A stretch of DNA of 33,604 bases, taken from Chara braunii (taxonomy: Eukaryota; Streptophyta; Charophyceae; Charales; Characeae). Below the pieces are notes generated by a model. That model made no database searches and was not told where the DNA came from. It saw nothing but the letters and a program-made list of their open reading frames with translations. This document shows, one piece after another, positions 9,318 to 20,934 of this stretch. The position numbers and the translations under genes are program-made. Positions within the stretch are counted from its first letter, which is position 1. Each line of letters begins with the position of its first letter. Location: contig BFEA01001091.1 of NCBI GenBank assembly GCA_003427395.1, forward strand, positions 74,787-108,390, read 5' to 3'.

Positions 9318-12300
9318 TGCACACTCACACATGTAGGGAAGTACGGTACATGCGTGCAAATTGGGGCCCTGTGCATTCCACACCCCTCCCTTGCCATTTT
9401 GGTGACTTTCCCTTTCTTCCATTTTCAGGTTTTCTTTTTGGCCTATCCTGCCGGCCACTGACCTGCAAGTGGGTATCGGATGTCCGCCAAAAGAATTGGC
9501 CCATGATCCCCGTTGTCCAGCCAAAGGGTCCTGATAACCCACGAATTAACCCGCTAACTGTCGCATGAGCCCCTAGTACCGGGCCTCTGTACCTTGTATC
9601 TAAAGAAGTGGCGCCCACCGCCTACGATGGGACCTCCGGATATCTTGCTAGGGTCCAGAATTATTTAAACCACACGGGCAACCAGTCAACTCCTCTCACT
9701 CTAAGCCGCGTTTGCTGCTAGGGTCTTTGGGGGACGAGCGTTGTTCCACTGAATAGCGCACGCCTTTCCTTGGGGCTCTGGTGGTACACGCCTTGGGTAT
9801 GCCAGTCTTCGAGATTGCCGACACGGATCTGCTTCTTGCGCGCTGCGCGTTTGGCTTCTCTCTTGGCGCTGTGCATACGCGATCGGCAACTGCCCCTGTT
9901 GCCCGCCGTTTTCCGCCTCTCCCCCCCTTTACGCCGGGCGACGCTATCGCGTGCTGGATGTAGGAGGGGCATGCTGCGAATGCTTGCTGTTACCATCTGG
10001 AAGGCCGAACTTGCGCATGGATGACTGCTGAGCAATGACCACCGCTGTGATTAGTGCATGCTGCCACCACCAAACGCTGCCTTCTTGCAAGTATCCTCGC
10101 TGCATTGCCGTTTTTGTGCGTCGATTCCTTCTGTGGTTGCGTACCTGCGGGTATCGGCGGCGGGTGTTGAAGTGTTTGGCAAGTCGGCGTCGCTGCGAGG
10201 ATATGGCTGCCATCACGGTAACCATTTACTCTCCCTAATTGTACCCACCACCCACCCCCAACCTCCCACCATCACGTCGTGGAGTCTAGCCCCGTTTGCT
10301 AGTATGGGTGGAGATTTCATGCCTTGTTTGCCTTGTTGTATCGATGGTTTTCTCTCCCCCTCCCCTATTCGTTCGTGCTCTTCGTCTTCATGGAATATGG
10401 GCTTGACCCAACATTGCTCATATCCCTTTCGATGCGTCATGAGAGTTGTTTAAGTTCTCTGAAGATCCGGTATTTGTGGAGACCGGTGAAAAGTACTTTA
10501 GAATGAGTTCCACTACCTTCTTGCCAAACGCCAGCAGTCGACGAGCCGCCTGATCGAATTGGGACCTTCCTCCTTCCCTTCCTCCTTCCCTTCCTCCCTG
10601 TTCCTCCATTCACCTTTTTATGTCCATTGTCTGCCTCCCCATGTGTATGATTTAACCACCTGCTTGTTTTGATCTCTGGTTTGTGTATATATATTTTGCC
10701 TGTACCTTTGTTTCTGTTTGTTTTGATGTAGGAGATGCTTGTGTCCTCATCGACACTACAGCAGTGTGGATAGTGACCTTCTGCGGATGGATGATCTGAG
10801 TCATGGAGCTTCTTGCGATCGCCCATTTGCTTGCATCCTTTTGCGTCATCTGCTTGGCCTATTTTGCGTTTTTGGCCTTCTTGGACACTCAGACGAGGAT
10901 CTTATACTCATCATTTCGCGGCAACTGTTCTGTTCCAGCTACCCCTAAGTGGTGTAGGGCGTAGGAAACTGACGATTAGTCTCGGCAGGCGTGATACCTT
11001 TTAGCGAAGAAGCTCGACCTACTTGTTTGCTGCAATGGATATCCGCGGTAGAATCTTGGTCCTTCTCGCATATGCTGTTTCGATATCATGCCCCCTCCTC
11101 CTTTCCTTCTCTCTCTCATTCTGGGGTAGTGTTCTCTGGGTATCAGTGGATTTCTCGACGATACATCAGTTGCATCCTGCTACTTGCCCTGCGTATCATA
11201 TGGCGCCCTCCTCGGCTGTCCTCTTTATAGTACCTCTCATTGTTGCCCTTAGCCTTTGTGCAGTCACCACGATGGGTTTGGTACTTGTGCTCACCTGTTT
11301 TGCGAGCCCCCCACCTTTACGAGACACGACGGTTGGTTTTGTATATGCATGGCCTGATTAATGTGGTGTATGGCGCTGCTACGCTCGGAGCGGGGTATGC
11401 TGATTATCTTTGAATTAGTGGTGTTATCCATTGTGGTTTGATGATGGATGGGCAATTGTGAGTGGATCGCTCAACTTATCCGGACGCTTACAAATCAGAT
11501 GTATGGATGTGGTTCCAAGGAAGGAGGAATTGTTGTGGTGAATCTAGGGGTTGTGCTTCGACTGATCCGGGTTTGGTTTTTGAGCCACACCGTCGGTCTC
11601 CTTGATACCTGCGTCGTCTGGATCTGCAGTGTTGACTGATTGGCTCGTTTGGCGACCTGATAGGGCATCAGGATTATTATCCCTAATTGAATCCTTGCGT
11701 TGATGATTTGGTCTGCATTGTGAGGTCCCCTTGCCATCTGCTTCCGAACCTTATCTCTGCTGAAGGCGTGACGCTCCTTGCCGGTTTTTCCGGCGTCTGA
11801 AGTACTAGTTGCCTGGAGGTGCGGTGTGCAGAAGCTTATAGTTTTAACCGACTGTAACTTTGTATGGCGTTTCTGCTTCCGGCCCAGTGTGCGTGTGTCC
11901 TTTTGGCGAAATTTGTTGTTACCTCCCTTCGTAATAGCGCACAGTTCCCTTGAGACCCTACTGGGTGTGGATCGGTGTCTATGATTCTTTGTTCTTAACT
12001 CAAGGGCCTTCGCTTAATGAAATAATTCCTAAACTGAGCATTCCGCTTGAGTATTTTCTTCGGTGTTGGTGACCTGCTGTGGATTATGATGTCGGTCGGA
12101 ATGGTTTCAGCGTGGTCAGGTGGTGCTTAGGGTTCTGAAGCGTCACCTTCAGGCGTGGTGATCGAACAACTCGGAGGAGCTTGGTAACTTTAGGAGTCAT
12201 CTGTTCGTCAGCTCTGCATGAAGCTTTGATTGATGGTGATTGTTGATTTCGTTTTGACGAGGATTCTGCATTACTCGTGACAGTGGTTTATTTTTGAGTG

Positions 12301-12679
12301 GGATTAAATAGCTATGATTTTTTCCTCCTAGAACCCCATTTACGTTAATCTGGATAGTTGATCCTGCTGCTGGTGTAGGTGGCGTGCTGAGCCTCACTGG
12401 GAAGCTGTGTGTCGAATGAGTGTGTGTGCGAGGGGTAGTACAAATGCTCATGCGAACCGTGGTGTACTGACGGCCAGCAGGGCTCCCGTTTAGGGATTTT
12501 TCATGGGTAGTCCTCTATCAGGATTGTTGCTCTCTTGGCTACTTATTCGGGCCCTGGGCAGCAAATGGTATGCAGAGTTTTGCATGTTTTTTCTATATAT
12601 GAGTATTGTTCATCAGTTCATCTGGAGCTTTCTGCGGTTTTGGAATAGGTGCTGCTGCTTCGTTGCTAAGGCATTCTCA

Positions 12680-12765
12680 TTTTCTCTCTCTCTCTTTCCC
12701 CCCCCCCCCTCTCTCTCTCTCCTTCTCTTTCTCTCTCTCCCTCTCTCTCTCCCCCCTCTCTCGAT
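12680..12765. repeat. CT/C-rich pyrimidine tract in copy B
   Basis: CT dinucleotides with C runs fill this stretch. It is the low-complexity core of the segment missing from copy A, where a library adapter sits instead. Confidence 0.9.
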
Positions 12766-13030
12766 TCTGGGTCGATGTTAGTTCGTGTGTTTTTTGGCGA
12801 AACTGAACTAGCGATGCTGCTTTGTTACGGTAAGGTTGGTTCAGGCCCCGCTTATGATGCTTGTTAGAGACGATGTCTACTTTGGAATACTAGCGGTTCC
12901 ACTGTGCCGACAGATGAGTCACATGGCCTCAATGGAAGGTTGCTGCATGTATGCCGAATGGGGTCCTCATTGCTATTAATGGTACCTCACTTAGCGTCCC
13001 TCCTTATAACGACACGTAGTACGTATTAGC

Positions 13031-13034
13031 TCGT
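13031..13034. repeat. Target site duplication TCGT, left
   Basis: TCGT directly precedes the TG of the 5' LTR and recurs directly after the CA of the 3' LTR. The matching site in copy A (3919-3922) has TCGT once, so it is a true 4-bp duplication made by integration. Confidence 0.95.
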
Positions 13035-14229
13035 TGTCGGGCGGCTCCAGCCCTATGTCGCCCTTTACTTCCTTTACGAGGGCGCGCTACAAGGTTTCTA
13101 TTTGTTGGTTTCTACCTGACAGGGGCTCACCGACCACGGGTAAAATGCCACGACAGGTTGGCGAAACGAGTGGCCGGGCTACGGCATTCAGTTCAAACGG
13201 GCTCGAGTGTTGAACAACGGTATTTTTGCGAAAAGGGCCTAAGACGTAAGCTACCGATGAACACAAAGAGGCTACCACAGTGGACAACTACTGAGGGGTT
13301 GGACAAGAGCGTACGGCTGTGAAAGGTTGAAATGATACTAAAGGCCGGCGAAATGGTCGAGGAAACAGAGGCGCCGGGCGTTTATCGTGAGGCTACAGGC
13401 GTTCTGAGCGGTAACGGTGTCCGAAGTTACCTCGAGTAACCTGATTCTCGAGGACACCCTGCGTGAATAAGCGGTGGGATCGGGCCTACGAGGGGGCCTC
13501 GACACTGAGAGGAGAAGGGTGCGGGCCTAGGACTCGGAGATGGGCCTCGTGACCTAGAGTTTTGAGTGGGTCCGTGTGACTTTTACAAGGGGGGCTGGTA
13601 CCACTTATGAGTGGGGACCACCAAGGCCGAGATAGGCCCGGGGCAGGTTCGAAAATAGGTCCGGTACTGGGCCACTGCAAAAAGCCCGGTTCCCGACAAA
13701 AAGGCCCCCCTCGACAAAAACCTTTCGGGGGCCCAATTAGGCCCGGGCACAGGTCCGGTACCGGGGCGCTGCGACGTAGGTACAGGCCCAAAGAGCGACG
13801 GGACTGGGAAAAGGAGCCCTGCGGACTTTAAAAGCCGAACAGGGCTCCAGACGGGGACACTTCGCACGTGCACGGACGGGAGAACTTCTCGCTGGCAAGG
13901 AAAAGCGCACGGGCAAAACGAGCGGGGAGAGCTTCCATGTGCGCGTCCAGGTGAGCACCCGCGTATAGGGATCAGACAGACACAAGCTGAGACACACGGG
14001 GCGGGACGCGCACGGGAGCTAAGACACACGAATGATAGACGCACGGGGGAAAGCATATCCCACATGCACAAGCAGAGGTGGGACCGGACTGGGACACACA
14101 CATGAAAGAGCGAGGGGAAGGGCGAGCACTAGAGCGCCATTGGGCATGCTCGCCGCCCGCACGGATCTGAGCAGGAAAGGAGGGGCGCGGCGTGACGTGC
14201 ACACAAGTGGACCACCTGCGCGCCAGCAG

Positions 14230-15010
14230 AGGAAGTGTGTTACCGTGCTCTCCTACGCGCAGCGGAATTGCGCACCGAGGAGGAGGAGTGCGCGCCATCG
14301 CCGGATGCCGAACCCGCGCACCGACGAGGGTAAGGAAACGCGTTACCGCTCGCACTCACACACCACCGAATCGAGCACCGACGAAGGGGGACAACGAGCC
14401 ACCGCGCGCCTGAGCGCCATTCCGCACCCGCGCACCTACGGGGTAGAGAGAGGGGGGAACCGCTCGGGGTAGCGGTCACACCCATACACCCGCGGGGTAG
14501 AGACGGGAGACAACGCACAACGGTATCCACGTCTGCGCGCCGCGCACCATCGCGCGCCGGAAAGAGGAGCAGCTGGGAGAGATTCGCGCACCATCGCGCA
14601 CGGGAAGAGAGAGTCGCTCGGGAGCTGCACACGCCTGCGCACACTCGCGCGCGGGAAGAGGGAGCCGCTGGAGAAGCCGCGCAGACCTGCGCTCACCCGC
14701 GCACAGCAAGGGAGAGCTGTTGGGGGGGGGAGCCGCGCGCGCCTGCGCGCATTTGCGCACGGAGATAGGAGCAGCGGAGTCGCTGCGTGCGCTCGTCATC
14801 ACTTGCACAGGGAGAGGGGAGCAGCGGGATTGCTGCACGCACTCGTCATCACCAGCTGACGGAGGAGACGAGCCACGAGATTGCTGTGTACACCCCCATC
14901 ACAGAAGGGGGGAACGGTGGAACAGCGGTGCGCACCCGTACGCCAGCGCACCGCGGAAGGAGACAGCGTGGTTGTCCGATCACACCCACGCACCCACGCA
15001 ATGGAGGGAG
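14230..15010 (+). repeat. Degenerate CpG-rich tandem array in the 5' LTR
   Basis: Units of roughly 50-60 bases repeat imperfectly, each with a GCGCAC-type block followed by a purine-rich block such as GGGAAGAGAGAG and a C(G)CTG block. The clearest units are between 14560 and 14880. The same array is at about 29650-30430 in the 3' LTR. Confidence 0.7.
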
Positions 15011-15499
15011 TACCACCCGAGTCGCGCCCACGTATCAACACCCGTCCCAGGCTGGCAGTATGGGCTGATATGGCGCGTGTCCGAACGCGCGCGTGATTGG
15101 ATAGCGAGCGGACGTCCTGCGACAGTGAGAGTGATGGTGCGGACATCCAACGACAGGTCAGGGACATATGGTCTGGCCACGCGAGCTATCGCACGCCATC
15201 GAGTAGCGGGGAGGGCTTTTCTCGCGGACTGAGACGGAGACTAGGCGTGGCCAAGTGGACTCCTTTGCACGCCGCGGGAGACATCGGGACGTTCCAGGTG
15301 TGATCAAGAAGACTCCTTTAAGTGCCGACCGGGCGATCTGAGCGAGCGGGTTCTCTCAGGCGTCACCTCTCGGTCGACAGAACGGACTATTTGGGGAATA
15401 CTCGCTAGGAAGCAACTATTCAAGGCATCCATATATCGATGATGAGTTGAATCTCCGTGGCCGAGGAGGGCGCATTGCGATTCTGCCTTCCCTTCGGCA

Positions 15500-16440
15500 C
15501 ATCTTGAAGTGATACTTAGTGAAAGGTCACATTTTGAGGAGGGACCCGCTGAAAGAATTCATCTTGGAGGGGCACTTACCGAAAAAGTGCAAACCGAAGA
15601 GTTACAATCTGAACCAGGCTACCTGAAGGACTATATTCTGAACAAGGTTATCCAGAAGGCTATACTCCAAACTGAACTCTACGGAAAGGCACATTCTGTG
15701 ACAGGGCTCCATGGAGAGGGGCGCACTCCGAACCGGGCTTTCCGAACGGGTACGTTTCCAAACCGGGCTTTCCGAAGGGGGCGCGTTCGAAAAGGTACTT
15801 CCAAAGAGGTACTTTTGAAGAGGCGCTCCTTGAACTGGGCACTCCGAAGGGGGCGCAACGTGAAGCGGTGCTTTCGAAAAGGGACCTTTTGAAGGGGCAC
15901 GCTTTTAACTGGCCTCTCGGGTGGGCACTTCGTCGTTCGAACTCCCGAAGGGGGCACATGGTGGTCTAGGAGCTGCGACGAGCCACTTCGAGACTCGGGG
16001 ATTCTTAAGAGGTACTTCTTGGAAACGGGCCTTCCCATAGGGTACTTTGCGGTTTGGGCATATGGAAGGTTGCAGGGCGACCTAGGGACTATAGCCGGCC
16101 ACATCGAGGTCCCGGGAACCCTCGGGAGGTACATTTCCCAAACCGGGCTTTCCAAACGGGTACGTTTCCAAACCGGGCTTTCCGAACGGGTACGTTTTCA
16201 AACCGGGCTTTCTGAAGGGGGACGACCGAAGAGCGCTTCTCGAGCGGGTACTCTCGTGAAGCAGGCTTTTTGAAGGGGTACCTTCGCGAAGCAGGCTTTC
16301 CAAAGGGGTATTTCCGCGAAGTGGGCTTTCCGAAGAGGTACAACCGAAGGGAGCTTCTCGACCAGGTACTTTCGTGAAGCGAGCTTTCTAAAGAGGCGCA
16401 TCTGAGCCGGACCTTTCCGAAGGGGTACATCCGAACTATG
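15500..16440 (+). repeat. Degenerate 24-40 base tandem array in the 5' LTR
   Basis: The core GGGCTTTCCGAA followed by GGGTAC or GGGCGC recurs many times with drift. Between about 16135 and 16215 three near-identical units stand in a row. The 3' LTR has fewer of these near-identical units (31525-31575), so unit number has changed since insertion. The array lies upstream of the U3/R end of the LTR. Confidence 0.85.
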
Positions 16441-16701
16441 GTCACGGTCGATCTGGAGCTCCGAGAGGGAACAAGTGTTTTACACCCTATCATTTTGGAC
16501 TGAATGAAACTACTTCTTTTATTTCTGCCAGACAAGTGTCTCATGAGTTCCTTCTTGCATTGGTCACGGTCAACTACGATACTTGTTTTCGTGGTTGTGG
16601 ACTGACATATTTTCCGCAGGTTACAGGAGCCCCGACCAACCCTCCCGCGGGTGACAGACGCGGCGCGAGGCTTAGGGTTCGGACGGCGTACCGGTAGACA
16701 G

Positions 16702-16719
16702 TGGCGCCGTTGCCGGGGA
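16702..16719 (+). other. Primer-binding site for tRNA-Asp
   Basis: TGGCGCCGTTGCCGGGGA begins one base after the 5' LTR. It is complementary to the 3' end, including CCA, of plant tRNA-Asp(GUC), as I recall that tRNA. It would prime minus-strand DNA synthesis. Confidence 0.9.
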
Positions 16720-18134
16720 AGGCTGGCTCTCGGGACTTCGGTCCGCCTGTAACCGAGGGGAAGTGAGAGGATCAGGACAGGGATATGACTGGGACAGGGC
16801 AGACGAGAGGGGGCTAGTCAGGAGGCCAAGTGATCGGAGTGCACAGGGGAGATGTTGGACAGTGCGAGCACGAGCGGGCGGACGACACCCCCATCGACTC
16901 ATGATCGACGTCCTCTGGTGAGATTGTGATTTCTGCATCTTGTGATTTTTGCTGATTCTTGCTTTTCTCTCGTCTTTCGTGCATTTCATTCCTGTTGCTC
17001 TTCTTGTGATCGAGAGATGTTATTCTGATTTTCCCTACCCTTTGGTCAGTCCACCCTGATATTGATTCTAAGAGAGAGAATTGTGAGCAGGGGATGACTT
17101 GAAGGGACTGAAGGGGAGGGGAGAAGTGCCCCGGATTGCAAGGAGTTGGGCAGGGACTAGACAGGCTAGTCGATTCTGATGGATAGCGGGGGGGATTGAT
17201 TCACAGCACGAGTCAGGATGTGAGACCATGCCAGAGGTGGGCCGAGAAGAGGCATGGATAGGAGTGAGGATGCACGAGTAAGACACCGCCTCCCTATTCG
17301 CGTGTGACTTCGGTCCACCCTAGAGCACACGAGTTGGCCGGCTCGTGCTCAGGTCGCGACAGGGAAGGTAGGCCAGCGATGATGGCACCTTGATCCGACC
17401 TCCTTCTTGACACGAGGGTAGGGAGAGATACGCCAGAGGGCGGTTCTCTTCTAGGCCTGTTGACGTCTTGAAGGGATATAGGGGTGATCAGAGGAGGCCT
17501 GTCATGGGGGTCTGTGAGCTCAACAGTCTGAGAGTGTCACAGGGAGTGAGATACTGAGGGAAAACCGTTTTTATTTTGCTTAGGAATGGTTTACATCGAA
17601 TTGGAGTCTCAAGTACATCTCGTTGAGCGGTGTGGCTTCTGTGACGTCATTAGCCTTCCGTTGGAGAGAGAAGGTTAACAACAATCGTATTTTTCACCAC
17701 CACTTCAGGACACCCTTCACCACTTCAGGATGCAGCCTGTCTAAACAGATGGTTTTCAGGGTCTTCGGACCTTTCACCACTTCAGGACCATTCAGGTCTG
17801 AAAATCCTGAATGGTCCTGAAGTGGTGAAAGCTCCGAAGATCCTGAAAACCACCTGTTTAGGCAGGCTGCATCCTCAAGTGGTGAAGGGTTGTTTTCATG
17901 GTCTTCGGAACTTTCACCACTTCAGGACCATTCAAGACTTTCAGACTGCCCCAAACTCTCACTTGACCACTTCAGGACACCCTTCACCACTTCAGGATAC
18001 AGCTTACCTAAACAGGTGGTTTTCAGGGTCCTCGGACCTTTCACCACTTCAGGACCATTCAGGATTTTCAGACTGCCCAAAACTCTCACTTCAGAATTTT
18101 CATTACTGAATTTTCCGCTACCCGATAACCGCTT
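16720..18134 (+). other. Untranslated leader of the LTR retrotransposon
   Basis: About 1.4 kb between the primer-binding site and the first sizeable ORF holds no convincing gene. Its last part (17690-18100) is a repeat block in direct and inverted orientation built around CACCACTTCAGGA. A long leader could carry packaging or dimerisation signals, which is inference. Confidence 0.7.
17713..17889 (+). repeat. Large imperfect hairpin in the leader
   Basis: The segment 17713-17796 is followed, after a 9-base loop (17797-17805), by its near reverse complement at 17806-17889, giving arms of about 84 bases. The arm next to the loop, CCATTCAGG/CCTGAATGG, is perfect. A third, direct copy of the same unit follows at about 17895-18060. 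CACCACTTCAGGA or a one-base variant occurs about seven times forward and twice reversed in 17698-18050. Confidence 0.9.
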
Positions 18135-19791
18135 GTGCCGTTGGAAGGATCAAGCAAGTATAGACCGTCTGAGCAGCGAGGTCTAGTAATACGCGAAGGC
18201 GTTTTCCGGTGGGTGAGAATTGAGGCGGAGCCTAAAGTGTGTGTTAGAAGGGACAGGGCTTGCGAACCTCTTCGCGCAGAAGTGAACGTTAGACTATATC
18301 TCTCAGAGGAGGAGTGGAGGTATCTAGTGATAGAGATTGCCCGTCGTTGTCACACTCTCTTATGCCTGACATCATTAGCACGTAGATTCGGTGTGAGAGT
18401 GTTCAGTGAGTTTGTGGAGAGGAGCGGAGCCGACTCAGTAGCCTTCTACACGGTGCGTTTTGCGTATGACTGGGATCTCCCTAGAGCTACGTCTGTGAGA
18501 GCAGTTATCGTTCCTAGATTCCTCACAGGAGTAGTCTTTGGCGATGAGGAAAGGCATTAGAGGCTACTCGCTGTAGTGCAGAGGGCAACAAAGTTTAGGA
18601 TAACTGCCGTCGAGCTTGCCTGGTTACTTACTTACTGTCTAGACAGAGCGATTCCCACACGTAGACAGTTGCGTAGAATCGTGTTCAGGGTCAGAGACGA
18701 GGTAAGGAGAGCAGAGACAAGTGGGGAGATAGACAGGGCCAGGATTTTGGACGGGACTTCTGAGGAGGTCTAGATGCCTAGCAGCGAGATAGAGCACCCG
18801 GTGGCATTGAGGCAGTTCGCACACGAAGAGCCCGAATTTATAGACGAAGACTGGGTAGAGTTTACATTACCGGGAAGATTGACTCTGGTACCCAACAGAG
18901 GGGAGACAGACGGGACCTGGAGGTCGATATTATTGAGGCCGGGGGTTTGGCTGTTGGTGGTGTCTCGTACTGGATTCGACCGAGATAGTAGAGGGAGGGT
19001 CGTGCCGACTTTGGTAGAGTTGTCAGTGAGAGGCTTCCTTTACTATCAGGCCACAGTACTCGCGGATGTTGTACGAAGAGCAGTAGAGCAGGGCCAATGC
19101 AACCAGCACCTAAGGATAATACCGAGTCTCGATCAACATACTTGGGCGGATGAGGCACCGACGGCGGAAGTGCTGCGCGAAGAGGTTGAGAGACACCAGG
19201 AACGACAACGTCAGGTGGGTCGAGAGTTTAGATCCATACGAGTCTCACTCCGTTTCGCCAAGGAGGGGTTTCTGCCACACTCGAAAGAAGCGATAAGGCT
19301 TCCAATCCCCTTTGTTTGTCTTAGACGCATTCCTGGGAGGGCTTGGCAGGCTAATTCAGGTACATTTAGCTTTTCAGGAGATTTGGACCCTCTTACGGTC
19401 CAGTGACGAGCACCACGCATATTACGAGGGGCCTAGGTTTGGGAACAAAGCCTTGGAATTAGTGGAGCTAATTAGGGCCGCTTCACCGCGAGACTCGTGG
19501 CGAGGGCCTGCTCAGGACCAGCCTGTTGAGTTTTGGTCCACGTTTGACAGGGCCATACGGGAGCCGCCGAACCATCTGGCTGGATTGGCAGAGCTGTTTG
19601 ACGAACAGGGGCTCGATCCTTCTGTTAGGGAAAGGTCCCTTGTAGGTTTCTTTGAGTTAAGAGCCTACTATCAACGTACAGGGGCTCTCGAGAACGAGGA
19701 GGAGCCTCTAGAGGAGGATTGGGTTGAGGAGGAGTTGTTCGCTGACGAGGTCAAGATGTGGGAAGTGCAATGGCCAAGACTGGAGGTCTAG
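18135..19791 (+). pseudogene. Extra ORF upstream of gag, unknown, broken
   Basis: One reading frame runs from about 18135 to 19406 with TAG at 18558-18560 and 18771-18773. A second frame overlaps from about 19312 and ends at TAG 19789-19791, so the original may have been one protein of about 550 residues or several short ones. An ATG at 18774 follows the second TAG immediately. The sequence is rich in Arg, Glu and hydrophobic residues, with no zinc-finger, protease or polymerase motif. I do not recognise the family. It is neither Gag-like nor Env-like by eye. Arg codons are mainly AGA/AGG, as in the downstream ORFs. Confidence 0.5.
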
Positions 19792-19839
19792 GACGTCGGA
19801 GACGTTGGTAAGAGCTGGAAGTCCAAATGGGGTCTAGAC

Positions 19840-20322
19840 ATGACTGACCTCCTAACAGACAAGGTAGGCTGGAAGAGTGGGGTGAACTGGGGACTTCCAT
19901 CGTCAAGTGACCCAAACCTAGAGGCTCTATTACGACGTCACACATCCTTGACCAAGGGCGGGGCCTTTCCCTACATAATTGAGTATTACACCGCTATAGT
20001 AAATGTGGAATTAAAGGAGAAGATCTATGTGTTGGTGGCCAGATTTGAAGAGACGGATGAGTACGATATAGGAGTCTATAACCGAAAGGAAAGGCGGTTG
20101 ACTGGAACTCTCTGGGGTTGCCGAAACTGGGCCGAGACGATAGCATATGTTTACAAGAAAAAGATGGAAGGGGAAGGAAAGAGAGTTAGTATATGCGTAA
20201 GGCCTAGAGAATATGATAACGTGCCCAGTCCGCCAGTCCCTGAAAGCTATCTCAACGGAGACGACTGGGAGCTCCTGATAGCCATGACACTTAGGGCAAG
20301 ATCCTGGGGAAAAGGGGGATGA
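19840..20322 (+). CDS. Extra ORF, paralogous module copy 1
   Basis: This 160-residue ORF starts at an ATG and ends in a TGA that shares bases with the next ATG (ATGA, 20319-20322). The central module has FPYIIEYY, a hydrophobic stretch, then DEYDIGVY (20056-20079), a Trp-containing block, and PSPPVP followed by a WELLIAM helix. The same order recurs in the next ORF and again at 21217-21660. I do not recognise the family, and no catalytic motif is evident. It lies before gag in the same orientation and was probably read from the same genomic RNA. Alternatives are an accessory or structural protein of the element, or a captured host domain. Confidence 0.55.
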   Translation: MTDLLTDKVGWKSGVNWGLPSSSDPNLEALLRRHTSLTKGGAFPYIIEYYTAIVNVELKEKIYVLVARFEETDEYDIGVYNRKERRLTGTLWGCRNWAETIAYVYKKKMEGEGKRVSICVRPREYDNVPSPPVPESYLNGDDWELLIAMTLRARSWGKGG

Positions 20323-20873
20323 CCAGTAAAAAGAAAGCCATCACACACGAGGAATTGGAAGCAAGAAGGGATAAATTCCTCTCTGGGAACATACCAACGA
20401 GAGAAAGGATACATGCAGTGTGTACGGCCCTTAGCCACCTCGGCAGGAAAGAACCAATCCCTTATGAAGTTGAAACGTATGATACAGTAGATAGCGGTTG
20501 GGAGCAGACATGCCTCTGCATAATGACTGTGCGCTTTTTGGGGACAGAGGTATGTGATGTCCGAATCTACCTACCAATAGAAAGAGAGGTTAACCTCATC
20601 TACGGGCGATGTTGGGAAAGAGCGAGAGAAGTAATGGAAGACGAAAGGGATAGGTTACGCTCGATAGGCAAGATCGTCATCTGGAGCACAAGGCTAACAA
20701 CCTTTGAGCGACTACCCAAACCTCCAGTTCCTTACGAGGCCCTGACGTACGGGAGATGGGAAATGATCGTGAACCTTGCTCTACGGCTCGGAGGACCTGA
20801 TGGGGAAAGGAGGAGATCACAGATCAACCGGGGGAGATATAATTCGAGAAGGGTCCCGACGGCAAACTTATAG
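20319..20873 (+). CDS. Extra ORF, paralogous module copy 2
   Basis: This 184-residue ORF begins at the ATG that overlaps the previous stop codon. It starts with a Lys-rich segment, then carries the module: IPYEVETYD, a hydrophobic strand-like run, EVCDVRIY (20547-20570), GRCWERA (from 20604), then PKPPVP and a WEMIVNLALR helix. It is clearly related to copies 1 and 3 but strongly diverged, so the duplications are old compared with the element's insertion. The C-terminus is Arg-rich. Function is unknown. The 4-base ATGA overlap would allow termination-reinitiation, which is inference. Confidence 0.55.
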   Translation: MTSKKKAITHEELEARRDKFLSGNIPTRERIHAVCTALSHLGRKEPIPYEVETYDTVDSGWEQTCLCIMTVRFLGTEVCDVRIYLPIEREVNLIYGRCWERAREVMEDERDRLRSIGKIVIWSTRLTTFERLPKPPVPYEALTYGRWEMIVNLALRLGGPDGERRRSQINRGRYNSRRVPTANL

Positions 20874-20934
20874 GAGAACTTCTGAGAAACTAACCTGACT
20901 CCTAGGAACATGGACTCGAGAAGACCTGTGTACT

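Larger units (their letters stand above)
9318..13034 (+). mobile_element. Penelope-like retroelement, copy B, 5' part
   Basis: This stretch follows copy A base by base (for example 9330 matches 371 and 13031 matches 3919) with about 3-5% substitutions and small indels. It has no convincing gene, like the matching part of copy A. It retains about 147 bp of CT-rich sequence (about 12653-12799) that copy A lacks because of the adapter artefact. It is cut at 13034 by the LTR retrotransposon and resumes at 32247. Confidence 0.85.
13035..16700 (+). repeat. 5' LTR (3,666 bp)
   Basis: It begins TGTCGGGCGG and ends CCGGTAGACA. It would carry the promoter and polyadenylation signals; I could not place a TATA box that both LTRs keep. 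The middle is GC- and CpG-rich and holds two degenerate tandem arrays (about 14230-15010 and 15500-16440). Two hand-counted stretches (about 406 and 190 bases) differ from the 3' LTR at about 26 and 13 positions, nearly all transitions. It lacks about 180 bp present in the 3' LTR (about 31825-32006). Long ORFs on the minus strand are by-products of the arrays. Confidence 0.95.

Noticed and set aside
14032-15232. Plus-strand ORFs in the 5' LTR (and 29542-30459 in the 3' LTR)
   Set aside because: Stop-poor frames are expected in CpG-rich arrays. The frame lengths differ between the two LTRs, and the peptides are low-complexity Arg/Ala/His.
13583-16544. Several minus-strand ORFs of 100-175 residues in the LTRs (repeated at 28813-31874)
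   Set aside because: They follow the GC-rich tandem arrays, show simple repeated peptides and have no domain.
17690-18100. CRISPR-like array because of repeated CACCACTTCAGGA
   Set aside because: Spacing is irregular, copies occur in both orientations, and the block lies in a eukaryotic retrotransposon leader.
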